Source of the DNA: Zonotrichia leucophrys gambelii
Lineage: Eukaryota; Chordata; Aves; Passeriformes; Passerellidae
Assembly (NCBI RefSeq): GCF_028769735.1
Contig: NC_088171.1
Location: 90,690,912-90,754,911 of the forward strand
Length of the DNA: 64,000 bases
Direction: 5' to 3'
The notes below the pieces were generated by a model. That model did not search any database. It saw only the letters and a program-made list of their open reading frames with translations, and was not told where the DNA came from. Shown piece by piece: positions 51,901-64,000 of this stretch. A program made the position numbers and the translations under genes. The number at the start of each line of letters is the position of its first letter. Position 1 is the stretch's first letter.

Positions 51901-53709
51901 GCTTTGAGGCATACATTTAAAGAAGGAACTCAGACATAATGTCATGTCCTTCATTTACACTTGACATCTTTAGAGTTCATAGCAAAGCATGGAATTTGGT
52001 GGGAATATTGCAGGTTTATCTTCTGCTCATCCTAGAAATGCTCACCCAAACATTATCTGGGGAAACTTCAGTTTGCATTGATCCAAACATGCTCATGCCT
52101 TCAACAGCCTATCTCCTCTGAGCATCCTTCAGCTCCTCACAGCTCCCACATGGGAAGAAGCCAGAGCACATACTGTGCTTACAGAGCAATTATCCACCTT
52201 TCACTCCAGACTGTGGGAGCAGATTTAGGAGTAAAGCCATCTTGGGAAACTGGAAAGGGAGTGCCAGAAGCCTGGCAGGTGAATGGGGCAAAAGAACAGG
52301 GAGAAGCATTAGTTTAGGACTCAGACCAGAACTTCTTCAGTGGGTAAGAGCTCAGACCTCAGGACAAGGTCTGTCTTTTAAGCTACTGTTTGTTGGTAGA
52401 TAGTGTCAAATAAAACTACTTTTTCTAAGAGGTACAATTATTTGCTTTTATCTTTCTGTTGATGCTGTGGAAAACAGCCCTTTTTAATCCTCATCTGTGG
52501 GCAAACCCCTTAATTACATAATCCATGTCTACTGCAAAATAAGACATACATGGACATGTTACTTTTGCCCATATGAATCAGCTTTTTAATATTTCAGATC
52601 TCAAAGGCAGGTTTAGAGTCTCCTTGCACTGCTGGCAGAGCCGTTTTTCACCTTTACCAATGAGTTGAGTTTACATGAACATGACGACACATTCTTTGTA
52701 TAAAGAGCAGAACTATGGAGGATAATCAGCTCTGCCATATGAAGATACTCTGAACTTATCTTGAAGGCAGAACTGATTTAAATAGCTTGGCATCTCATTT
52801 TTACACTGGAATGGGACTTCTCCTGCAGAGTAATAACTCCTTAACATGGGAACACAACAGTTTTGGAAAGCATTGTGCTGGATCAGCTACAACAAAAGAA
52901 TTTCTGACAGCAAAAGCAGCTCTGGTTTGGAGTAGGAAAGAATCTGAACAAAAGGTAGCTGCAACTTTTTTTCTTTGCACTGAGTCTTTTTGTCTTTGTT
53001 TGTTTCTGCATTTATTCTATTACATCAGTTGCAGAAATGCCCCAATGACAACTCAAATGTGAGCAGCAGGACAATCCTTTAAAATTGGCAGAAAGAAGCC
53101 TATGGGTGACTACCTGAATGCCTTATAATATCCAAAAAAAGAATAGAATATTTTTTATTATGGATTATTTGGACCTATAACCAAAACAATAGTACATATG
53201 ACCAGATCAAATCTATATAATGGGTCCTGCCTCTTAATCAAGCAATGATAAGAATATTCACAATACTCGTGAGAACATGCTTTCTTGATAAATATGACAT
53301 TTTCTCCATGGTACTAGATAATATTAAAAAAAAAAATTAGAAGCCACTGCCTTCCACATGATTCCAGGTGTATATAACCCCGAGAAAATATTACACAGAT
53401 CTCCAGTCTTGCAAGTGTAATTCTTTTTCTTTCTTCCCAGAACCATAAAAATGATGTAGTTCATCAAAGTATATGAGTGAACAAAGGAGCTCTTCCACAT
53501 AATTGGTAAACCACATGTCAGAAATAATCTTTATTGATTAGAAACACTGGGATAACAGAGAAAACTGTCATTTTAAAGGCATGTCTCAGTGTTGTAAACA
53601 TCTCTGAAAAACACCAGTTCTTGATTCTTGTCCTCATGCCACATTTTTATTTTCATGTGAAGTCTCAGACAATTATCATAAGAATTTTTTTAAATAATTT
53701 AAAAACTGG

Positions 53710-54480
53710 TGTACTTGGTCAGACCAAAGGCACCAATTATATCTGGTCTCCTATGGGAAAGAGAAATGAAGACCTAAGCATAGCTGAATAGTGACTCCAA
53801 AGTGGTACTTCCCACAAATGCCATTCCAGTTTTGAACAATTTGCAACATGGGCAGTAGAGACAGTATCTTTGTTCTTTTCAATCTTTTTCATTCACCAAG
53901 CTGCTCACCTCTTGAACTCCTGTAAATATTTTAGCACTAGTAGCATTCTTATGTTGAAGGTCCCTTGACCAAATATGACAGTATCATGGACATTTGCACC
54001 ATTTGTTTTGAAAAGGTCACAGGCTGTTTTATGCTGACAGACCTTAGATCTTGTATTGGAAGAGTAAGCAAATAACCAAACTTTATTTCCCTTCTCCACA
54101 GTTTCATAGATGCCCATTATATATCCTCACAAAATTCCTCCTTTTCTCTGAACTGAAGACCCTCAATTAAGCTGTTCCTTATGCAGATATTCTATGTATT
54201 TGATCTTCTTCAAAACAAGGAAGGGTGACAGAAAGAATCTGACCACAGCATTCAAGACACAGAGCATCAAGAAGTGTATTTACAAAATCGTGCAATGTTT
54301 TGAGATTTATCTTGAGTTCTCTTTCTGGTAATCCCTAACATTTGATTAGAACTCATTGCACTACTGAGCACTGAGCAGATTTTTCACAAAACTAGGTCTT
54401 AAATTCAAGATCTTCCAGAATGGTAATGGTCATCCCAGAGCTGGGAATCACATTGTATGTAACATTAGGACTTTTCGTGG
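53710..54480 (-). mobile_element. Ancient, highly diverged CR1-family LINE 3' region
   Basis: On the plus strand the order of decayed landmarks follows the reverse complement of the old amniote (turtle/crocodile-type) CR1 3' end: TTGGTCAGACCAAAGGCACC, TCTTGTATTGGAAGAG, CCCTTCTCCACAGTTTCATAGATG, TTTTCTCTGAACTGAAGACC, AAGCTGTTCC, ATTCAAGACACAGAGCATC, GTAATCCCTAACATTTGATTAG, GAGCACTGAGCAGATTTTTCAC and TGTATGTAACATTAGGA. Spacing is broadly preserved, with some loss between 53790 and 53900. Divergence is far greater than in the copies at 13645 and 15124, so this insertion probably predates modern birds. Open frames here are chance. I recognise the family from memory of its consensus; the precise subfamily is not assignable. 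Confidence 0.72.
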
Positions 54481-55984
54481 TGTCAATTTTCTCTGAAGAG
54501 TGAGCAAGAGTGATAACATTATCACAAAACCTTCTTTCACATCATTTAAATTATTCCAATGGCTTCTGGAGGATATCCACATCTTTAATTCATTTATATT
54601 CTAAGGCATAACTCATCTTCATAAATCTGCACCTGATATCCTTAATGCATTTTGGAACTGGGTTTGGTTTGTAGGGGTGGTGAGGTGAATAGCACTTTAA
54701 TTTAGTATTCCAGTCAAGGGTAAAAAAAGTGAATGCAGGAGGATGAGATTTGGGCCTTTCTCAGGGGAGAGAGGAGTGTGGCAGCATGTGTAATGAGAAG
54801 ACAGTGTCTTCTCAGTATTGACTCAGCTGCTATCATTAGTTAGGAAACACTTATGAACAAGATCTGCTTTTCAAGTAAACAAATCTAGAGAAGAACACAC
54901 AGAAGAAAAGAATTATGGACAAATACAGTCTGTACATTGAATCTTAGCCTGAGGGAATTTTTGTTAAAAATTGCTAAATCCAAATAAATTCTACGGCACT
55001 TGAAAATTATTTCCTTGCATTAGTCACTTTTAAGAAGAGTAATATCTGTAGGAGAGCACCCAGATGGCAAATAAATTGATTGGATCTTTGTCAACATTAT
55101 TTCTCAAAAATTCTGAATTTGGGGAAAGTGTGTTGCACATTTCATAGTCCTTATGTGCCTCCCATACCTGGGGGTTGTGTATGTACTGTCATGTTAAGAT
55201 ACAGAGCAGAAAGTCGTTTGCCTTTGTTAAATTTATCATTTAACTTCATTCACCTTCACTCTGCCCACACTAGTCAAGACCTTTTCCTGCTATTTTAGCA
55301 CCCTCTGAACAGTTTCAAACCCCTATTATTTCCAGAAAAATGTCTCAGGTGAAAAAATACAAACACCCTCAAAAGACCTCTGAAATAATCATAATGACAA
55401 CAATCACAAAGTAAGGTGGAATTCAAAGATTTATTCCTCCGTTCCCATATTGCCCTGGATGAGAAGAATTTCTGAAGAGTTAATTGTAAGCATTCAGAAA
55501 CCTTTACAAAACATTGCTTCAATACAGAGTGCAGAGTACACAGCTCTGTTCAGGTTCATTCATTGCTCAAGAAGTGGAGAGGAATGTGCTAAGGATATGA
55601 TTGTATTTTTCCTGGTCCTAGAATAATTATTGTAGCTGATAATAACTCTTTATTATAATTGCACCTGAGTAATTATCGATGTCACAGACACATTGAGTGA
55701 GGCATTGTATGAACACAGGGAAGCTGCCCCTGTTTTAAACAGCTTACAATTAAATTAAACAAGATGTATGAAAATGACAAGAAGGAATAAAATTCACAAA
55801 CTGAATAGCATGACAGCAGCAACTGTCAACCCATGACTGCTTTTCTCTGGGTGAATTGGAGACTATTAAGCATGGGCAAAGCACATGAAAAGAAGAATGG
55901 AGACACTAGAAAAGGTAGAACCACTAGTGACTGAAAGACACAAAATAGAAATAAATTCAGGGAAGGGCAGGGACACACAAATGA
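54481..55984. other. Unique non-coding sequence
   Basis: No gene or repeat recognised. The ancient CR1 may extend a little into this stretch in unrecognisable form. Confidence 0.5.
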
Positions 55985-57000
55985 CAGGTGTCACAGGTTT
56001 GCTGTGGCTCTGTCCACACACCTAAGACACTGTAAAGCTTCCCCCTATGAAAATGGCCTAAGAAGAACTGCTCTCACACTTTTTCATGAGGGGCTGCTTG
56101 GGCATGCCCAGCCTGGCATAGGCACAGTGCTCCACACTCAAAGGGCTCTTACAGCCTCCTTGGGCTGCCCCCATATACAGGAGCCAGTCATGCCTTCCAG
56201 CAGGTATAGAAAGGACAGGAAAATAACGAGCAAGAGATGCATGGGAAGCATTCATGCCACCTGAACCTGCCATGTCCTGCCCTCACTAGAGTGTCCACTG
56301 CCAGCACCCACTCCCATACCCATCTCCTTTCTCAGAGTCCAGGAGTGCCCCAAACAAAGGTGCTGTGCCCTTGAGCACGGAAGAGGCTTGGCTAAGCACT
56401 CCATATTTCTTCAGTTGAGTCTGTGGAAGTCAGAAAGGTACTGAGCAACCTGAGACACACTGTTCCAGTAATGCTACTCCACCAAGGCTGTCCTTGAGAA
56501 AGTCAGCATAAAGTGCCCAGCTGGCCCCATCTCCAGCATGCAGGGATGTTTATGGCATGGACAGAGACATTTTTAGTGCAAGTCAAGTGCCAAGTTTGCA
56601 TCTTGGCCGGGTTCCTGAAAGAAAATTTCCCAGACCAAGCTTATGACCTTGAGAAGCCAAGCCTATAACAAAACCGTCAGATTCAATCTAATCCTTCCAG
56701 AGTAATGGGCTTTGCAGTGTATGAAACACACCAGCTTCACATGGCAGGATTTTGAATCTTGTGTGCCGCAAGCACCATTGTGCACCCTAAAAAGGTCCAG
56801 TGTTGTTCAGTCTTTATCTGGTTTGTGAATGTCCTTATGCAGACTGGCTGCTCAGACACACAGATGCAGTCAGGACAGCATCCAGGCAGGCACTAACACC
56901 ACCCTGTAGGGCAGCTGGCTGTAGGTATGGCAGGCTCAAGCAATTACGCACCAGAAACGTGGACTGGGCCCCGGGAAAGTGAATATTATCTAGCTTCATA
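55985..57000. other. GC-richer segment of unknown origin
   Basis: About 1 kb with noticeably more G+C than its flanks, many CC/CAG-type words and a few CpGs. It opens with TGTCACAGG, which recalls an LTR start, but I found no matching end or target duplication. It resembles no repeat I can name. Frames of 60-86 codons are unremarkable. It could be an old LTR, a lineage-specific repeat, a retrocopy or regulatory DNA. Confidence 0.3.
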
Positions 57001-59288
57001 AACTAAGCAAATTTTAATTGCCTGGGAACATCAGTCACCATGACCAGCTGCTGGTATTAGAGCAGGAACTTCAGTGGCACAAACTTCAGTGGTCGAAAAT
57101 CTATACAAAATGGAATGAGCTTAGTGTGGGAGGAGGGGGCAGTGATGTAGAAGGATTGCCCTTTCCAGCAGCTTTCCACATCTCGCTATATGTAGCTGCA
57201 GCTGGTTTCTGCTTCAAGCAGGTGCATGCGCCTTTCCAAGAAACATTGTCCTGGGACCTGTTTGTGGAACATTGACTTTTATATGTCTTGATTAGCACAC
57301 AGTCAAGTCTCAAGAAAAATATAACCACAGGTTGTGCTAAGATGTTTATATTTAATTTTTTTTTTTTACTTAATTTGTAAATCAAAATACATCACTTTTG
57401 GCTTTTTGCCTCAATAAATAAAAAGCAATACTTATTTTTTTTTTACACCAGACAAAAATATTGTTCTGAAGCATAAAAATAGTTTTTGCTCAACAATAGT
57501 TAAACATGAAATTTATATTATTTTTTCATATCCTCAATAAAATATTAATGCCATATAATAATAATATAAAAATAATAATATCATCTCAGTCTTCAGATGT
57601 CTTCCCACAGTTTTAAAAAATAAATTATTTTTCACACTCAAGATGACAAATATGGTTTCTTTGTGAATTTGGGACTTTGTTTAGTTGTTTTTTTTCATCA
57701 AGATGTTTAGGTTTAAGTGGCACTGAGTTTAGCACTACATAGTCAACAAAAATTTATTGTTTTTTTTGAAAACTGCAATTCTTGGCATATTTTCTTCAAT
57801 TAGATCAACCATAAACACATGTTATGTGGGTGTGCAGTTATTTGGTTCATTTGTAAACATAGGTAATAAAATGTCTGCATTGCAATGCCTCTGTGTGCAG
57901 AGTATTCATGTCATTTCTTCCACTGGAACTTACTCATTAATCATGATGACAGCTGATACTTTTTTCACTAACATGAGATATAAAATTGTTAAAAAAATTT
58001 GTTAGAAAGCTTCATATTGTCATTTATGATATCTGCAAAATAGAGAAAAACTTCATGGGAAAAGTAATATGACAAATTTTGATACCAGTAGTAGATGTCT
58101 TTTTTCTCACAAGTAGTGACCTCCTTAAAAGGCACTAAGGAGTTAAATGTGAAGATTACAGACTTTTAAATGCATAATGCATGTGCACTCAAGAAATTGT
58201 TCACACATAAACTCGAAATTATTTAACTGACACTAGATATGCTAAAGGGTGGGAAGGAGCAGAAGTTCTATTCTTAATAGGATGAAATATGCATACAGAC
58301 ATGTAATAATTTATTTAACCAAATATGCTATGCCTTAGGAAAAAATAATTAGAATTAAAGTAGCAGCTGACAGCTGAAGAAAGGGGTGAGGGTGTAAACT
58401 GTGATCTGGTAAGGACATACCACCCTTGTGAAACAGAAGTAAAAACCATATCTGAAAACAGATAAAACTTCAGAGCTCCCCAGTTGGACAGAAGGAAAGA
58501 ACAATAAAGAATAAACTCTCAGACCAACTGAGTTAAGATTTCACTTTGACAGGATCCTCTATATTAAATATGTTGTATAATAGCGCTACAAGAAGAAGAA
58601 TGAACAAACATTTGGAGTTGGTGATGTCCTCCAGTGACCTGAGGTGGATGAATACCAAGAAAAGCTTATGAAAAAAAAGCTCAATGACTCTAAGAGAACA
58701 AAAGTAAACTGTCGAAGGAAGCCTCAGGGTCAAACTTTGAAAAGTCCTGATTTCTGTATGAGAAGTTAAGAAAGAAAAACAAAAGTAGCCTCTTTTCTAT
58801 TTCAGTCAAGCTCTTGTCACAGATAAACTTGGCCAATCTAGAAAGACTTCAGCCTTCCCAGGCTGCTTTTGTGCTGGTGTAACTATGCATTTTGGACCAG
58901 AATCAATTTCTTTGGACATTTATCACTAAATTCAAACTGTTAGCAACTTTCCAGCTGTATTTTCTTTATTCTAAATGTATCTTCAGGTTTTGCTCTATGA
59001 GGTCTATCAGGAACACCTGGGAAATTTAGTACCTGCTCATACTATACTTTCCACCTTCAAAAGTGTCACCAGGAAGTTTTTATTGGAGAAAAAACTGTTT
59101 TAATGCATCATGACTATAGGAGAAAAGTGCCTGATAAAGGAGCCAAGAACCCCATAAAATGCATACTCAGAAATGCCAGAAATTATGAGAGTATGAGTTT
59201 TAGTGATCTGGCAAAGGGAACTGATTAATTGCTATCAAGTTCCTTTAGTTAAGACAATAGAAAGTCCCTTTGCAGATAACCCCTTCCA

Positions 59289-59312
59289 TTTTTTTTTTTT
59301 TTTTTTTTTTTT
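59289..59312. repeat. Poly-T tract
   Basis: 24 uninterrupted T. Confidence 0.9.
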
Positions 59313-59890
59313 GCAAAGAAGATTCATGAGTGTAAAGAGAGCTTTGGCAAGAGACTGAGGAGACTCGCATTTCCTGACAGTGAAACATATTATCATACTG
59401 ATGTTGCTAAAAGACTCAAAGTAGAGTTTTGTCCTTGAATGTATATGCCAGTGCTATTTACTTTAATGGGAGTTATGTGCCATATTCCAGTGATCAACCT
59501 TGGCACTTGCAGAGAACTCCAGCTAGGAAACCAAATGCTTATTTCTTAGATGTGCTGCACTTGCTGTTGTTGGATGTAGACACCAGCAGACCTTACACAG
59601 TCTTTCCATTTTGCTTATTTTAGAAGTATAACTGGTCTAGGACATGCTTGAAGAAACGTCACCTCCTCTATTAAACTCTCTGAGCACCAGCTCTTATACC
59701 AAAAACTCTGAATATCCCATCATCTTTATTTTTCTTTCAGAATGGTAGACTGACTTTCAGAACACACCCTTAGATTCCTAGCACAAAATACAGATGCATC
59801 ATGTTCTTCAAACATGAAATTACAGGGAGAAGAATCAAATGGAAGGCTTATTAAAGTCTCTGAAATTAATTCTGGATTAATCTTGGTGGC

Positions 59891-59904
59891 TTTTTTTTTT
59901 TTTT
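59891..59904. repeat. Poly-T tract
   Basis: 14 uninterrupted T. Confidence 0.88.
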
Positions 59905-62062
59905 GTGAAAGCCCAAGGTCTCACCCTAGGCTATATATTTTGTCATTACAATTCTGGCTGCATTCATACCTCTTTATTTCGTATTGGTTTAAAACACTGA
60001 AAATCAAATATTTTTTTGGTTTTATCAAATTCCAAAGTCCATCAAGTTAATATACTAATTTGTCATAGGATGCAGAACATGTATAGTCAAGTGGGAAGAG
60101 ACTGGGGAATAGGTACAACCAATTCATTTTTGAAGGAGAAAGGCTTCATTCCCTGGAGATAGCATAGCAGGTATTTTGCAAGTGGAGGCATACTATTACT
60201 TAAATCCTCAAATAATTTTGTCTATTGTCTTCAAAACTAGAACATGCATTAGCCCATATTAATTCAACCTCACTGTGACCCACAGCGACATATCACTGTC
60301 CTTAATCTTTATAAATGGCTTTTGCACTCTGCACCATCAAAAAACTTTCTTTTTGCTGATCAATACAAAGTGTATTTGAAAAGAGCATTATCTGCCTTTG
60401 AAAAGCCTTCTGCACAATCAATGGTCTTCAGAAGCAGATGCTGATCAAGCAAGCATAGGCAACATTGTAGAAAGCTAGTAAATATTGATCCCAATTCAGA
60501 AAAGGAAATTGCCTTGTAGTTGCAGTGTCTGACTTCATTTGGCTCATAAGATTACTAAAGGTCCGATTGGCTGATCTGGTGAACACTATAGTGCATCATC
60601 ACTGATCTCTCTGTGCTTGTATGAATAACTATCTTGTTTTCCCTGGTCACACTGTGAGATAAAACTATAGTTAAAAAAAAAATTCAAAAATGCTGATATT
60701 TGTGGTAGAAAAACATGACTAATACTAATTGTTCGCATGATTTCATAGTGCATTAAAGCAAGCAATAAAAAAAGCTCTGACACTGGTACATTTTATGAAT
60801 TTGTACTCCTTAACTAAAAAATCCCAAAACATAATATTCAAAAATAATGTTTGATCATTTTTGTATATCAGAAAAACACCTGAACTCAATTGGTTTGACA
60901 AAGTTACAGACTCAATTAATTTCTTTGTCTCCTAGGATTTTATTGACAGAACTTGGCATATATGAGAGCAGAACCAGTAGGCCTAGACCCCTAGCCAGTA
61001 CTACTTCACCAGTGCAGACAGGAGGAAAGATGCAAGGGAACCTCAGCAGATGATCTAAAGGTCCATGCAATACATTACAATAAAACTTGAATTATTCTAG
61101 ATTTATGATGTTGTTTATAACAGAAATCTTGTTTAGTACTTCCAAATTGTGAGAGTCACATAATTAGCTGTCAGAAAAGTGCACTGATCATCATTCTGAA
61201 AAAGATATTTTAGCTCACAGCACATTATAAATCACAGGAGGTGACGGTCATATCCTGTGTCACTGAAGTCAATAGGACTTAATTGATATTCAGAGGCCTA
61301 TCTGAGCATTCCTTCAGATTATTGTAGGAGAGGTTGTCCCTCACAAACAGAGGGCAAAAATACACTAATTACAGGTCTAAGATTTGGAAGGAAATGGACT
61401 AGCAGAGGTGCCACAAATATGTGGCAGTCACTTTGCTTGTTCTGGAGTTAAAATCAGCCCCAAATTCTCAGCAGTCAGAGGATAGGTCACTTATCTTTGA
61501 GCCAGACACAATGCTGGGCAATAAGTGACAGGACACACAACGCCATAAGCATTTTGTGACAAATAGCTATTCTTCATTGTGGACCCCTGCTGGAAGATTG
61601 GGATGGCATGGATGAAGTCTACGGACAACACAGATACACTACTCAAAAATTTACTCTGGAGAATCAGGATGAGAAAGGCAATGGCCATTCTTCCTGCCCA
61701 GCCTGAGGCTAGGTAAATTCACTGGCCTTCACTGGCAAATCATCTTTATAAAAAGGTGAAATGGACTTTTCCAAGAACACGTTTTCTACTGAACACAAAA
61801 AATAAATTAGAAATTAAAAAACTATCTCCTGTATCAGAAAAATTTATGATAAAATATGTTACTCTTTATTTTTTTTAATAGATTTAGAGAGATTAGTTAC
61901 TAAAAATCTGAAAAACACTTTCATTGGCACTCTCAAAGATATGTCACTACATGGATAAAACAACATTTTAGATTTTAATTAGTTTTAAGAACATAAGAAA
62001 GTCTGGAATAAAATTCAAGACAGAGTGTGGCCCCAGAGTTTAGACCTATCTCAATTGAAAGT

Positions 62063-62078
62063 AAATAATAATAATAAT

Positions 62079-62115
<37 letters not shown>
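62063..62115. repeat. (AAT)n microsatellite
   Basis: About 53 bp of AAT units with one interruption (a single TATT step near 62078). It is long enough to be polymorphic. Confidence 0.93.
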
Positions 62116-62117
<2 letters not shown>

Positions 62118-64000
62118 CCTTAGGCTTCAAACCTAGTTCTTGAACAACTTAGAGCAAAACTTCCTAGACTGAGAGCCTAATTTTCCACACAAATACAGTA
62201 ATTAGATATGAAACTGCTCATGTACTATAATGCTGTAATATTATGGTATTTGGTTTAAATCAGGAGGTAAATCAAGGGACAATTGTGTGGTTTTACAGCC
62301 ACTATATATTTGGAGGGTGGGAAGAGTAGTTTGGGCTGTCCAGATCATAGCTGAACAATGGATCTGAAATAGGGTTGTTTCTAGTATATATGTGGAGGAC
62401 AGAATATGACAGAACAATATTTTTCACTGTCAGTTTGTGGGCTGTTAAGAAAAGTGCTTGGTTCGGGTTGACAAGTCATATGTGATAAATGGTGCATAGT
62501 TTTGTAGGACAGTATTTTCTCAGCAAGAGGTGAAGGCTTGTCTTATTTTGGAAATGAAGTGGAATGACTTTGTTTTTGCAGAATGGTGGTTTCATGCCAA
62601 GGACTATGGGAGGAGTGGTAAAAATCCACATATATATTTCCACCATAATGATGTCAACGACTTTTTAGCATTATTAGCATTATTTTGCAATAATGCTCAG
62701 AATCCTCATTGGAATGAAGACCACACTGTGGTCTACATTTGTTCTTGTTCAGCACAAACACATAATGAAATTGGGTTCTTTGCTTACTGGAAAAGGCTAT
62801 TGTTGCATTTTTGCTGCTGACTCAATATATAACAAATATATTACCAGAGAAAGTCCCATATAACTACCGTTGCCAACAACACACTAACATACATGGCTGA
62901 GTTTATGTCTCCTCTGGCACTGGTACTCATGACTTACACAATACATGTGAAGGAGGCCCATCAGAGGGCTCTTAAACTATTTCAGAATACTAATCAGTCC
63001 CTACACACTACAGCTTTTATGCTGTTTACAGTAAGCTACAAAGGCAGAAGGAAGCTGCAAGTGTAAGCCTCAGCCAGGGCAGCAGCCCTTAGTCCTGTAC
63101 CATTACCAACACCCAGAAAACGCAATTTTAAGATAATTATATCCTTGCTAATCACTAATTATATGATGACAAAAATCCCTAAAATAACAGCTGTTAGTGA
63201 AATATAATTCCTATTGCCTGTAAACAACTGCTTCCCTACAAGACCCCATCATCCTAAGCAGCACCATTGACAAACCCCTCATTGAGCTCAGCATACTCAG
63301 AACAGCTCGCACTGCGCAGGTCAGAGAGCATCTTCACCACATCTCAGATCCTGGCTGTGCTGGAATGGAGGCACAAGGCCAGAATGTTGACTTGTCAGTC
63401 CACAGAAACTGAAAAGAGCAAGCAACAGCAAAGGAAACTGCAATATAAAAACAACTCAGAAGGAGATTGCATCAAATCCATGTATTGGGGAGGTGATTAA
63501 AAGATCGGTCACCAACAATGCAACTCAAATAAAGAGCAGAATGATAGTGTGATTAAAACTGTAGGAAAAAAACCCAACACAAACAAAAATAAAACAAACA
63601 AAAAAAAGGTTATTTTTGTTATGCAATGTAATATGCCAAATTTAAGGATAACATCATATCTGTAAGCTCCTGATTAAGAGTTCTGTTTCTTTTGCCCTGG
63701 ACAAAGTAAAAAAATTAAGTTTAGCACAGCAACTTTTTGCATTAAACTGAGCAATGAAATTTTGATCCCCTGACATAAACGACAAAATCCTCTAGGCTTT
63801 TGCAGCTTGGTGGAAGCAGCCAAATCTGCATTCAACTTGTTTTTCACATTTCCATCATTGTGCAGAATGAAGCCTTGCAGAGCCCAAGGGACATGTGTTT
63901 AGCTGCCATTCTGCACCACTTGTAGCATTTTAACTCAAGCCTCTGGGAAAAAGCTGCATACCTATTACTATGGCTTTGGAGTTTAAATTGTTAGTTGATG

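Larger units (their letters stand above)
42761..53709. other. Unique non-coding sequence
   Basis: AT-rich, with no recognised gene. Small items within are (TTG)n at 43766-43782, a 19-bp duplication at 46794-46831, twin hairpins at 48422-48479 and a TATA-like motif at 48959. The frame at 43241-43651 on plus (136 codons) has no identifiable domain. Confidence 0.5.
57001..64000. other. Unique AT-rich non-coding sequence
   Basis: The stretch at 57340-57610 is particularly AT-rich, with T-runs and AAT-like words. Simple repeats lie at 59289-59312, 59891-59904 and 62063-62115. No gene was recognised. The frames at 62530-62820 (96 codons, plus) and 63267-63500 (77 codons, plus) lack known domains. 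Confidence 0.5.

Noticed and set aside
1..64000. tRNA, rRNA and CRISPR-like arrays
   Set aside because: No tRNA B-box plus acceptor-stem arrangement, no rRNA similarity and no regularly spaced direct repeats with unique spacers were seen.

Overview
The window looks like AT-rich, non-coding chromosomal DNA from a bird, probably a passerine. The evidence is interspersed CR1 LINE copies with the typical avian 3'-end sequence, TGTCA-type avian endogenous-retrovirus LTRs, low CpG outside a few patches, and many short A/T runs. Nothing looks prokaryotic: there are no dense ORFs, operons or ribosome-binding sites. I could not recognise any protein-coding gene, rRNA or tRNA. The window is either intergenic or inside a very large intron; the sequence does not say which.

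Layout. 1-596 is unique sequence. 597-2126 is a 1.5-kb purine-only satellite of GGAA tetramers mixed with a 13-bp ETS-like unit (GGAAGTGGCGGAA), the most striking object here. 2127-13644 is unique sequence with a perfect 18-bp-arm hairpin at 2836-2877 and a palindrome at 5857-5890. Two degenerate 3' CR1 fragments lie at 13645-14150 and 15124-15420, both on the minus strand. 15421-28501 is mostly unique. It contains a CpG- and GC-rich patch at 22680-23300 with a CTCF-like motif, and a stretch at 26500-27560 that I judge, weakly, to be a conserved regulatory candidate.

28507-29920 is a solo ERV LTR of 1,414 bp. It has matching inverted ends, a 5-bp target-site duplication (GCAAC) and an internal G-tract minisatellite. 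29926-41415 is unique apart from small repeats. 41416-42760 is a composite of nested transposon debris: a truncated LTR, a sliver of CR1 3' end, then a broken CR1 ORF2 endonuclease segment on the plus strand. 53710-54480 is a much older, highly diverged CR1 copy. The remainder to 64000 is unique sequence with simple repeats, notably an (AAT)n array at 62063-62115.

No set of genes works together here. The biology is that of repeats and possible cis-regulatory DNA. Long open frames at 464-2270 and 29107-29977 are by-products of repeat or GC-rich composition, not genes.
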